Part shown: positions 1 to 6,266 of the stretch, piece after piece | Numbering within the stretch: position 1 is the stretch's first letter | Layout: each line of letters starts with the position of its first letter | DNA from: Spirulina sp. DLM2.Bin59 | GTDB lineage: Bacteria; Cyanobacteriota; Cyanobacteriia; Cyanobacteriales; Spirulinaceae | DNA length: 11,589 nucleotides | NCBI GenBank assembly: GCA_007693875.1 | Contig: RECT01000157.1 | Location: 1 to 11,589 of the forward strand | Reading direction: 5' to 3' | Made by a program: the position numbers and the translations under genes | The notes under the pieces: model-generated | Database searches by the model: none | The model's input: only the letters and a program-made list of their open reading frames with translations | What the model was told of the DNA's origin: nothing

Positions 1-11
1 GTTATCTCCGG

Positions 12-272
12 TCACTCCCCCACCTCGGCGGATGCCAGGTGGGGGTCATTGAAGGTTTCCATAGTCGGCACTTCCGTACTGCCTTCTAGGGAAGCAGCCA
101 ACCCGGTGCGCATCGCATCTAGGGATTCAATTTCTTGAACAACCTGCACCAAGTCGTCAGCATGGGGAATGATGGGCGCGGCGGAGGCGATCGCTGGCTG
201 CCAACCCATCGATAGGAGACTAACACCCACGATCAAAACAAGATTCAAAATATACGAGTACAACGTTTGCAT
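12..272 (-). CDS. Short exported protein, probable N-terminal fragment of a Tll0287-like (DUF3365) protein
   Basis: The 86-residue product begins with a clear signal peptide: a hydrophobic core at residues 8-22 and an AxA-type cleavage site near residues 27-31 (AIASA). The mature part is only about 55 residues. Its segment at 48-74, containing IESLDAMRTGLAASLEG and then PTMETF, resembles from memory the first helices of Tll0287-like/DUF3365 heme-binding domains. In those proteins the TF motif is normally followed by a VCxPVG stretch, more helices and a CxxCH heme motif. Here the protein stops 12 residues later with none of these, and the other two frames do not continue the domain in the bases left before the window edge. 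The start is well supported: AGGAGA lies 5 bases upstream of the ATG. The gene lies 28 bp downstream of the 301-675 gene on the same strand, so cotranscription is likely. Whether it is a decayed gene or a genuine mini-protein cannot be settled here. The family assignment is moderate. Confidence 0.6.
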   Translation of the reverse strand: MQTLYSYILNLVLIVGVSLLSMGWQPAIASAAPIIPHADDLVQVVQEIESLDAMRTGLAASLEGSTEVPTMETFNDPHLASAEVGE

Positions 273-300
273 CGTTTTCTCCTACTAATTTTCATCTATT

Positions 301-675
301 TTAAATCAAGCCCGGCCCTCGATGCCGCCAATCATGTTTGGTGGTCAGTTTACCCTCCTCATCCTCAGATAATTCCTGTAACTGGTGGTCATGTTCTGCT
401 TTTTCCTGGGCAAGCTGTTCTCGCAAATCACCTGGAACATCAATATACATTTCTGGCTCAATGGCGTAGTTATTGATCAGCCCCTCTTGATCCACTGTGT
501 AACCTTCTGTTGATTGGGTCAATGTGCCATCTTCTTCAACATGAGAGGTGTGGCCAAAGTCCTTGCCTTCCCGATGTTGACGGGCGACAGATTCAGCAGG
601 AATGATATGTGCATCGTAGTGGGAGATGGAATCCTTGGCATCCTTGGCATCATGGGAACCTTTTTGCTGACTCAT
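301..675 (-). CDS. Hydrophilic His-rich acidic protein of unknown function
   Basis: I do not recognise this 124-residue protein. It has no signal peptide, membrane segment or cysteine, so it is most likely cytoplasmic and perhaps partly disordered. Ten residues are histidine, spread from residue 8 to 118, and acidic residues are abundant, especially in the run around 102-107 (SEDEEG). Recognisable blocks are a GYTVDQEGLINNYAIEPEMY segment (59-77 within it), a charged probable helix or coiled coil at 84-108, and a C-terminal tail DWRHRGPGLI (115-124) that looks conserved rather than random. The start is the ATG at 675, preceded at 8 bases by a weak AGGG. The 28-bp gap to the downstream exported protein suggests a two-gene operon transcribed from the spacer at 676-1065. 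Metal binding through the histidines is only a thought. Confidence 0.7.
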   Translation of the reverse strand: MSQQKGSHDAKDAKDSISHYDAHIIPAESVARQHREGKDFGHTSHVEEDGTLTQSTEGYTVDQEGLINNYAIEPEMYIDVPGDLREQLAQEKAEHDHQLQELSEDEEGKLTTKHDWRHRGPGLI

Positions 676-990
676 TTCAATAACCCTGGGTATTTTGGGA
701 TGTTTTGGCTAACTGCTGCGTTCTATTCATCAACAAAACGTGGTTTACTGATGAGCAGAGCGACTAACAATGAAGCCAAGACTTGGACTTCCAAGGCTAG
801 CTTGACAGCCCATTGATTTATTTATGGTCTGAATTGAATGAATTGATTAACTACGAGATAAAATGTAATAAAACTAAGTTTTTGAAGACAATAGAGGACA
901 AAAAATCTAGTTTCACCGTGGCGCTGGAGATTTTCAGAACATAGGTTCAGGGTTCTAGCTAGATTGCCATAGTATTTTCGTGACCCATAA
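676..990. other. Divergent intergenic spacer, AT-rich, no supported gene
   Basis: This spacer separates the minus-strand pair at 12-675 from the plus-strand rhodanese gene and must carry the promoter of the former. Short open frames exist on both strands (for example minus strand 822-1022, and a hydrophobic 33-codon minus-strand stretch at roughly 730-830 with no good start codon). None has a ribosome site or recognisable sequence. The centre (about 825-905) is AT-rich and contains several A- and T-tracts compatible with promoter DNA. I could not assign a convincing -35/-10 pair. Confidence 0.4.
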
Positions 991-1039
991 GGTGAAGCCT
1001 TCACCCCAAACTCCTCTCCCAAGGAGGGCGAGGGGCTTC
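991..1039. repeat. Structured GC-rich repeat-like element upstream of the rhodanese gene
   Basis: A perfect 7-bp inverted repeat (GGTGAAG, one base, CTTCACC; 991-1005) is followed by a C/T-rich then G-rich stretch. CTCCT (1011-1015) can pair with AGGAG (1022-1026), and GAAGCC (994-999) with GGCTTC (1034-1039), so two mutually exclusive foldings are possible. The wording of the sequence (ACCCCAAACTCCTCTCCC, then AAGGAGGGCGAGGGGCTT) is like short dispersed repeats often seen between cyanobacterial genes. That is recognition from memory. A genome-wide copy count would decide it. Confidence 0.4.
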
Positions 1040-1065
1040 GGAATGTACATCATAGATCGAGAAAT

Positions 1066-1074
1066 TGCTATATA
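1066..1074 (+). promoter_or_regulatory. Candidate extended -10 promoter element for the rhodanese gene
   Basis: TG-C-TATATA (1066-1074) matches an extended -10 element. I see no good -35 hexamer 17 bases upstream, which extended -10 promoters can tolerate. It would start transcription near 1081, after the ATG at 1078 but before the ATG at 1105, and so favours the latter as the translation start. The 9-mer TCGAGAAAT occurs on both sides, at 1057-1065 and 1092-1100. Confidence 0.3.
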
Positions 1075-1104
1075 GTGATGTTGAATGTATTTCGAGAAAT
1101 ATTA

Positions 1105-1611
1105 ATGCAATTTAAGCCGATTTTTCACACCATATTGATCGGGCTTGCCCTGTGGATTTGCCTCGGGGGTGTTGGGCAAAAACCGGCGATCGCCGCACCA
1201 CTCACGGCAACTGAAACGATGCCAGCGCAAGCTGAACCCCTGGGAGCCTTAGCACTGGATCGCTTTTTAACGTCGATTCCATCGGGCTACTACACGATTC
1301 CCAATGTGGAGGGCTTAAAACGGCAGTTAAAGGATAGTCAAACGGTTTTAGTCGATGTGCGAGAATTCTCCGAGTATCAACGCGGCCATATTGCCAACGC
1401 AATCAACATTCCCCTGCGCACCTTAGCGCAGAATCTCGATCAGATTCCCGCCGATCGCCCGGTAGTAGTCTACTGCTCCTCCGGTTATCGATCAGCTATG
1501 GGGGTGATGACGTTGCAACTCTTGGGTTATGACAATGTTCGCGGTTTTCCACCCAGCTTTGCCGGTTGGCAAGGGGCAGGCGAGGCGATCGCCCCCTCCA
1601 CCAAAAACTAA
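1105..1611 (+). CDS. Exported rhodanese-like domain protein
   Basis: The product is a single rhodanese domain behind a signal peptide. From the ATG at 1105 the protein has 168 residues. MQFK forms the n-region, residues 9-24 are hydrophobic, and cleavage is plausible after PAIAA (about residue 31). The domain spans about 68-160 and shows the usual blocks: VLVDVRE (81-87), GHIANAINIPL (94-104), and VVVYCSSGYRSA, whose CSSGYR loop places the sulfur-carrying cysteine at residue 124. The active-site cysteine and loop arginine are present, so sulfurtransferase activity in the periplasm or thylakoid lumen is expected; the sulfur donor and acceptor are unknown. An in-frame ATG at 1078 and GTG at 1075 would add 9-10 residues. 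I prefer 1105 because of the signal peptide shape, a weak GAGAA upstream and a candidate -10 that would leave 1078 outside the transcript. The gene converges on the C-DES gene with only 13 bp between stops and no terminator hairpin. Confidence 0.9.
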   Translation: MQFKPIFHTILIGLALWICLGGVGQKPAIAAPLTATETMPAQAEPLGALALDRFLTSIPSGYYTIPNVEGLKRQLKDSQTVLVDVREFSEYQRGHIANAINIPLRTLAQNLDQIPADRPVVVYCSSGYRSAMGVMTLQLLGYDNVRGFPPSFAGWQGAGEAIAPSTKN

Positions 1612-1624
1612 ATTCTCCCGGAGG

Positions 1625-2800
1625 CTAGAGGCTGGCGAGGACGCGGATCAGTTGATCCATTTCCGCCGGGAGGGTGAGGTAATGGACACAGGCCCGCACA
1701 CAGTCGGGGCTGATAATTGTGCGGAGATAAAACCCCTGCTGCTCTAAGGCTTGGACTAACTGCTTATGGGGAATATCCGCCTTGAGCCGGAAGGAAACAA
1801 TCCCCGCATCGGGGGGCGTACTCCGTAAACATTGCACCTTGGGGAGGAGAGAAAGACCCTGCCAAAGGTATTCGGCATTTTTCTGGATTTGTAAGGCCCG
1901 CTCCTCGGCGGTTCCCCATTTGCTATGGGTGGCGATCGCCGCCCGTAACCCCGCATAGAGGGGATAGGCAGAAGTGGCCACCTCAAACCGCATCCCATTG
2001 GGTTTCCACCCCGTCGGCATCCCGGTGCTATCCATATTGATGCTCCGCCAGCCTACAAACGTGGGGGCCAGGGTTTCCAAGGCTTCAGGCCGCACATACA
2101 ATCCCCCCACCCCCGCCGGGCCACAAAGCCACTTATGGCCCGTAAAGGCGTAGAAATCTGCCCCCAAGGCTGCCAAATCCAAGGGCATCGAGCCCACGGA
2201 TTGAGCCGCATCCACTAAAACCTGAATGGGACGCTCTCGACTATGGCAAATGCCAATAATTTCCGCCAAGGGTAAAATTTGCCCCGTATTCCAGAGCAGA
2301 TGGGACACCACCACCAAACGGGTTTGGGGCTGCAAATGCTGTTCAATCACCACCGCCGGATTGCCCCGGTTCAGCGTCGCCATAATCGGGCAGGTGGAAA
2401 CCCGCACCTCAAACCGGCGGGCAATTTCCTTAATAATCGCAATCACCCCCGGATGCTCACAATCGGTAATCAGGATATGATCCCCCGCTTCCCAAGGAAT
2501 CCCCCAGAGGGCGATATTGCACCCTGCTGTCACATTTTCCGTCAGCGTAATTGTGTCGGGATGCGCTCCCAACTCCTGGCCAAAGGCCGCCCGCATCGCC
2601 GCCCCCTCCTGCACCACCCAATCATTAACTTTCGTGGAAAAGGGCCCCTGTTGTTGAACATATTCATAGGCGCGATAGATGGCCTCCATCGCCGCCTTGG
2701 GCATCGTCCCCTGGCCGCCAAAGTTGAAATAGGCCTTATTGACTAAACCGGGGAATTGTTGGCGATGACGTTGGAGGGGAGCCGGATCAGCAGAATTCAT
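1625..2800 (-). CDS. Cystine/cysteine C-S lyase, C-DES type (class V aminotransferase fold, PLP enzyme)
   Basis: This 391-residue protein closely resembles Synechocystis C-DES (about 390 residues), which cleaves cystine to pyruvate, ammonia and cysteine persulfide and can supply sulfur for Fe-S clusters. Visible hallmarks are AYFNFGGQGTMP (23-34), the cofactor stretch TENVTAGCN (87-95), TDCEHPG (112-118), SHLLWNTGQILPL (166-178), VDAAQSVGS (196-204) with the PLP-ring aspartate at 197, and FTGHKWLCGPAGVGG with the Schiff-base lysine at residue 223, the same number as in C-DES. Arg360 (YLRTI) and Arg369 (CVRACVHY) match arginines I recall as carboxylate ligands in C-DES. The cysteine loop used by NifS/IscS desulfurases is not seen, which supports a lyase. 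The open frame extends upstream to 2941 but would overlap the preceding gene and add an unrelated Cys-rich tail, so I chose the ATG at 2800. No Shine-Dalgarno is present. It probably shares a transcript with the DUF4112 gene, 67 bp upstream. Confidence 0.93.
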   Translation of the reverse strand: MNSADPAPLQRHRQQFPGLVNKAYFNFGGQGTMPKAAMEAIYRAYEYVQQQGPFSTKVNDWVVQEGAAMRAAFGQELGAHPDTITLTENVTAGCNIALWGIPWEAGDHILITDCEHPGVIAIIKEIARRFEVRVSTCPIMATLNRGNPAVVIEQHLQPQTRLVVVSHLLWNTGQILPLAEIIGICHSRERPIQVLVDAAQSVGSMPLDLAALGADFYAFTGHKWLCGPAGVGGLYVRPEALETLAPTFVGWRSINMDSTGMPTGWKPNGMRFEVATSAYPLYAGLRAAIATHSKWGTAEERALQIQKNAEYLWQGLSLLPKVQCLRSTPPDAGIVSFRLKADIPHKQLVQALEQQGFYLRTIISPDCVRACVHYLTLPAEMDQLIRVLASL

Positions 2801-2867
2801 AGGGGTAGGGTAGGGTTGAAAAGGCGCATTTTCCAGTGTATCGGACTGGGGACATCGGCCAAGGGGG

Positions 2868-3428
2868 TTAACCGGCGGGAAAGAGGATGAGCAACAGCCC
2901 CCGCAACAGGAACAAAAAGAGCGCCGTTGTTGCAATGGCAAAGAGGCTCACGCCGCTAATGAGTAGGAGCAAAAACCAGCGATCGCCTTTACGGGCCTGC
3001 AACCCATCCTCCAAATGGCTTTCCAGGAGTCGCAAATTTTTCGTATTGGCTTTCCAAACAAAATCAAAGGCATCCCCCACCACCGGCACTGTCCCCAGGA
3101 AGGCATCCACCAGTAAATGAATCACCATGCGGATCAGCGTTTCCCTCGGTGTGCCCAGGCGGTAAGCCTGCCAAACGATATAAACAGAGAGGGTGAGGCT
3201 GAAATAATCGCCAGCGGCGGGGATCAAGCTCAGGAGCGGATCCAAACCAAATCGCCAGGATGTGCCGGGAATGGCGATCGCCTCATCCAGCAAGTTACTG
3301 AGGCGGCGAATGCCGTCAATATTGGGGATCGGGGGAGCTTTTGTTAGGGGAGTCTCAGGCTGCACCGGCAAGGGATCGGGGGATGGGGTCATGGGACGAG
3401 AGCCGAAAGGCCGTGATACATTGAGCAA
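2868..3428 (-). CDS. DUF4112 family membrane protein
   Basis: The 186-residue protein carries the DUF4112 hallmarks: GLDPLLSLIPAAGD (61-74), a hydrophobic stretch (75-88), then LGTVPVVGDAFDFVWKAN (111-128) followed by NLRLLE (131-136). The Pro/Thr-rich N-terminus (12-34) is probably disordered. Residues 151-183 are strongly hydrophobic and can form one or two membrane segments at the C-terminus. The function of the family is unknown, and membrane location is inferred. The start is uncertain. A TTG at 3428 has GAGGA just upstream and gives 186 residues. An in-frame ATG at 3392 (174 residues) lacks a ribosome site. Either keeps the whole domain. It lies 31 bp from the divergent CADD gene and precedes the C-DES gene on the same strand, probably in one operon. 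Confidence 0.85.
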   Translation of the reverse strand: MLNVSRPFGSRPMTPSPDPLPVQPETPLTKAPPIPNIDGIRRLSNLLDEAIAIPGTSWRFGLDPLLSLIPAAGDYFSLTLSVYIVWQAYRLGTPRETLIRMVIHLLVDAFLGTVPVVGDAFDFVWKANTKNLRLLESHLEDGLQARKGDRWFLLLLISGVSLFAIATTALFLFLLRGLLLILFPAG

Positions 3429-3459
3429 TATTCCTCAACTATAAGGATAAAAGCTGTTT

Positions 3460-4152
3460 ATGTTCACCCAGGCAAAACCCTTGACTGCTTCAGAATTACT
3501 GGCTCAACTGGATGCGATCGTTGAGAGCCACCATCTCCTCAAGCATCCTTTCTATCAACTTTGGAATGAAGGCAAGCTCACCCTCAACGCCCTTCAGGAG
3601 TATGCCAAGGAGTATTACCACCAAGTCCATTACTTCCCCACCTATGTGAGCGCCACCCATGCGGCCTGTGATGATCTCCAGATCCGCCAAATGCTCTTGG
3701 AAAACCTGATCGAAGAGGAGCGGGGCGCGAACCATCACCCGGAACTGTGGCTGCGGTTTGCCGAAGGTCTCGGTGTAGATCGTGATGCGGTGTTAAACCA
3801 TGAACCGGCCCAGGAAACCCAGGAATCGGTGCAAACCTTGAAAACCCTGGCCCGCGATACAGATCCCGCTGTGGGGATGGCGGCCCTCTATGCCTATGAA
3901 TCCCAAATTCCCGCCGTTTCGACGACGAAAATCGCCGGTTTGCAGGAATTCTATGGCATCGATAGCGAGGCGGCTTTGTCGTTCTTCCAAGTCCATGAAG
4001 CGGCGGATGAAATCCACAGCGCGATGACCCGCGAAGCTTTGGCGAAGCTCTGCACCACACCGGAAAGCCAAGCCGCTGCGGTGGAAGCCACAGAAACGGC
4101 GGTGAAGGCGTTGAACCTCCTTCTTGATGGGGTTTACGCCGCCCATTGCTAA
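3460..4152 (+). CDS. CADD-family diiron protein, probable self-sacrificing pABA synthase (TenA/PqqC fold)
   Basis: The 230-residue product aligns almost without gaps to chlamydial CADD (231 residues), a heme-oxygenase-like diiron protein. In Chlamydia and Nitrosomonas, CADD-type proteins rescue p-aminobenzoate auxotrophy for folate synthesis. The enzyme builds pABA from one of its own tyrosines. By position I can match the metal ligands Glu86, His93, Glu147, His179, Asp183 and His186 (CADD Glu81, His88, Glu142, His174, Asp178, His181). The sacrificial tyrosine corresponds to Tyr32 in HPFYQLW, and the implicated lysine to Lys157 in TTKIAGL. The blocks EYAKEYYHQVHYFP (47-60) and ALYAYESQIP (142-151) are also shared. 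The C-terminal caspase-like or death-domain-related features of the chlamydial protein are not expected. AAGGA lies about 12 bases before the ATG, a poor ribosome site. A TATAAG at 3440-3445 could be a -10 element. Transcription likely ends at the hairpin at 4171-4195. Older databases may label it a TenA family regulator, which I consider misleading. Confidence 0.9.
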   Translation: MFTQAKPLTASELLAQLDAIVESHHLLKHPFYQLWNEGKLTLNALQEYAKEYYHQVHYFPTYVSATHAACDDLQIRQMLLENLIEEERGANHHPELWLRFAEGLGVDRDAVLNHEPAQETQESVQTLKTLARDTDPAVGMAALYAYESQIPAVSTTKIAGLQEFYGIDSEAALSFFQVHEAADEIHSAMTREALAKLCTTPESQAAAVEATETAVKALNLLLDGVYAAHC

Positions 4153-4170
4153 AATTTCCCTAAAGTTTCC

Positions 4171-4195
4171 CTGCCCCCCTCACCCAGGGGGGCAG
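4171..4195. terminator. Bidirectional hairpin terminator candidate between convergent genes
   Basis: CTGCCCCCCT (4171-4180) and AGGGGGGCAG (4186-4195) form a perfect 10-bp, nearly all-GC stem with a 5-base loop (CACCC). It lies 18 bp after the CADD stop and 14 bp after the dxs stop, exactly where a shared terminator would sit. Neither strand has a clean run of T after the stem (TGGATCGTTG on plus, GGAAACTTTA on minus), so efficiency is uncertain. Cyanobacteria lack Rho and often use such stems. Confidence 0.7.
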
Positions 4196-4209
4196 TGGAT
4201 CGTTGCCAT

Positions 4210-6120
4210 TTAAGCGACGGGGGTGGGGTGTTGGGTCGTGAAGAATAGGGCCCGTAACTGTTCGGCAATTTGGGAGCCGTTGAGGCCCAGATCAGTTTTG
4301 GATTGATCCGGCGTGGCATGATCCACCAGAATATCCGGCACACCAAACCGTTTCACCGGCACATGAATATCGTGATCCTGCAAAGCTTCCAACACCGCAG
4401 AACCAAAACCACCCATTAAGCAACCCTCTTCAATGGTCGCCACCTTACCAATTTGACGCGCTAACGGCGCAATCAGATCGGTATCCAAGGGCTTCACAAA
4501 CCGGGCATTAATCACCGTCACGCCAATGCCATGCTCGCCCAACAATTCCGCCACTTGCAGCGCCGTTTGCACCATGGAACCATAGCCCAACAATAGGAGA
4601 TCATCCCCGTGGCGCAGAATTTCCCCTTTACCAATTTCCAACGGCTCCCAACCGTCTTCCATTAAAGGCACACCCACACCATTGCCGCGAGGATAACGCA
4701 TCGCAATGGGGCCATGGGTATAATCGACCCCCGTCACCAGCATTTGCTGTAATTCCGCTTCATCTTTGGGGGCCATAATCACCAAATTAGGCAGACAACG
4801 GAGATAGGCAATGTCATACATCCCTTGGTGCGTGGGGCCATCAGCCCCCACAATGCCAGCCCGATCTAAACAGAAGAACACCGGCAGTTTTTGAATGCAA
4901 ACATCATGGATCACCTGATCATAGGCCCGTTGCAGGAATGTGGAATAAATCGCCACGACGGGGCGCACCCCTTCGCAGGCTAAACCGGCGGCCAGGGTGA
5001 CGGCGTGCTGCTCGGCAATCCCCACATCAATATATTGTTTCGGCAGTTTCTGCTGAAGCTTATCCAGACCCGTCCCCGTGGCCATGGCGGCGGTGATGCC
5101 GACAATTTTCGGGTTATTGGCCGCCAACGTGGTGAGGGTGTGGGCGAAAACTTTTGAGTAGCTGGGGGGGGTGGGCTTTTTCTTGGGGTAGGCTTTGCCG
5201 GTTTTGAGGTCAAAGGGGGATTGGGCATGGTAGCCCACTTGGTCTTTTTCGGCGATTTCGTAGCCTTTGCCCTTTGTGGTGGAGACATGAACAAGAACCG
5301 GCCCGTGCATTTTGTGGGCTTGGTTGAACGTGTCGATCAGTTCTTCAAGGTTGTGACCATCGACGGGGCCAAAGTATTTAAAGCCTAACTCTTCAATCAC
5401 TGCCCCCACTTTGGGAACCGTGAGCCGTTTCATACTTTCCTTAAGCCGCTCCATGTCGGGGGTGAGGCTGTCACCGAAGAAAGGCAGATGGCGCAGTTGC
5501 TCCTCAATGTTGGAGGAGAGGAATTGCATCGGGTCGGAGAGGCGGACTTTGTTGAGGTAGCGGGAGATGGCCCCGACGTTGGGGGAGATGGACATTTCAT
5601 TGTCGTTGAGGACGACCATGAGGCGGGTGTGGGGCAGGTGGCCGGCATGGTTAATTGCTTCCAAGGCCATCCCTCCGGTGAGGGAACCATCGCCAATGAT
5701 GGCAACGGATTTGTAATCATCGCCAGCGAGGTCGCGGGCGATCGCCATCCCCAAGGCAGCGGAAATACTCGTCGAGGCATGGCCCGCCCCAAAATGATCA
5801 AAGGGGTTTTCACTACGTTTTAAATACCCCGCTACGCCATCCTTTTGCCGCAGGGTGTGGAAATCGTGGTAACGGCCGGTGATCAGTTTATGGGGATAGG
5901 CTTGGTGGCCCACATCCCACACCACCTTATCCCGATCCAGATCCAGAGTTTGATAAAGGGCGAGGGTCAATTCCACCACCCCCAAACCGGGGCCCAGGTG
6001 GCCCCCACTGGCGGCGATGGTTTCTAAATGTTTTTCGCGAATTTGGCGGGCAATTTCTTCCAGTTGCCGGATGGAAAGGCCGTGTAATTGATTTGGATGG
6101 GTGACTTCACTCAGATGCAT
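4210..6120 (-). CDS. dxs: 1-deoxy-D-xylulose-5-phosphate synthase
   Basis: This thiamine-diphosphate enzyme condenses pyruvate with glyceraldehyde-3-phosphate to form DXP, the first committed step of the MEP pathway that feeds carotenoids, phytol, quinones and hopanoids in cyanobacteria. At 636 residues it is full length for the family. Visible landmarks are SGGHLGPGLGVVELT (38-52) with the conserved histidine 41, WDVGHQAYPHK (68-78), the ThDP/Mg2+ motif GDGSLTGGMALEAINHAG (143-160) ending in NDN (172-174), then DVGIAEQHAVT with Glu370 and His372, and DRAGIVGADGPTHQG (419-433). The C-terminal transketolase-like domain runs to about 620. The ATG at 6120 is the natural start because the conserved LxxLxxLSIRQLEEIA opening begins soon after; there is no obvious Shine-Dalgarno. 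The coding strand contains a C8 run (plus-strand G8 at 5164-5171), yet the frame is intact. It follows the ABC exporter gene by 146 bp on the same strand and probably has its own promoter in that gap. Confidence 0.98.
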   Translation of the reverse strand: MHLSEVTHPNQLHGLSIRQLEEIARQIREKHLETIAASGGHLGPGLGVVELTLALYQTLDLDRDKVVWDVGHQAYPHKLITGRYHDFHTLRQKDGVAGYLKRSENPFDHFGAGHASTSISAALGMAIARDLAGDDYKSVAIIGDGSLTGGMALEAINHAGHLPHTRLMVVLNDNEMSISPNVGAISRYLNKVRLSDPMQFLSSNIEEQLRHLPFFGDSLTPDMERLKESMKRLTVPKVGAVIEELGFKYFGPVDGHNLEELIDTFNQAHKMHGPVLVHVSTTKGKGYEIAEKDQVGYHAQSPFDLKTGKAYPKKKPTPPSYSKVFAHTLTTLAANNPKIVGITAAMATGTGLDKLQQKLPKQYIDVGIAEQHAVTLAAGLACEGVRPVVAIYSTFLQRAYDQVIHDVCIQKLPVFFCLDRAGIVGADGPTHQGMYDIAYLRCLPNLVIMAPKDEAELQQMLVTGVDYTHGPIAMRYPRGNGVGVPLMEDGWEPLEIGKGEILRHGDDLLLLGYGSMVQTALQVAELLGEHGIGVTVINARFVKPLDTDLIAPLARQIGKVATIEEGCLMGGFGSAVLEALQDHDIHVPVKRFGVPDILVDHATPDQSKTDLGLNGSQIAEQLRALFFTTQHPTPVA

Positions 6121-6266
6121 AGGATTTGCGCTATAGGGGTTCTATCAAGGTTAACTAAGACTGTAGCGGGATTTATCCCCATTACAGGGGCAAAAATCGG
6201 TGTTTTGTTACATTTTCTTTATAAATTAGGTACAGATCCACCCCTCTGCCCTGAGGAAAGGCATCC

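Noticed and set aside
514..816. 100-codon plus-strand open frame with hydrophobic stretches
   Set aside because: Half lies antisense to the 301-675 gene, which has the better composition and an operon partner; the hydrophobic look is a frame shadow.
730..830. 33-codon hydrophobic minus-strand stretch resembling a small membrane protein
   Set aside because: It has no ATG, GTG or well-placed TTG start and no ribosome site, and matches no small photosystem or cytochrome subunit I know.
822..1022. 66-codon minus-strand open frame in the spacer upstream of the rhodanese gene
   Set aside because: It starts inside the structured repeat, has no ribosome site and no family resemblance.
1612..1624. 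Shared terminator between the rhodanese and C-DES stops
   Set aside because: Only 13 bp separate the stops and no stem of useful length can form there.
2801..2941. N-terminal extension of the C-DES reading frame back to 2941
   Set aside because: It adds a Cys/Ser-rich tail absent from C-DES and overlaps the DUF4112 coding end; the ATG at 2800 gives the family length and puts the lysine at 223.
3584..4060. Long antisense open frames across the CADD and dxs genes
   Set aside because: They follow the codon bias of the real genes on the other strand and show low-complexity Pro/Arg/Ser-rich products.
5164..5171. G8 homopolymer in dxs as a possible programmed frameshift or sequencing error
   Set aside because: The dxs frame is continuous and full length across it, and a proline-rich linker explains the run.
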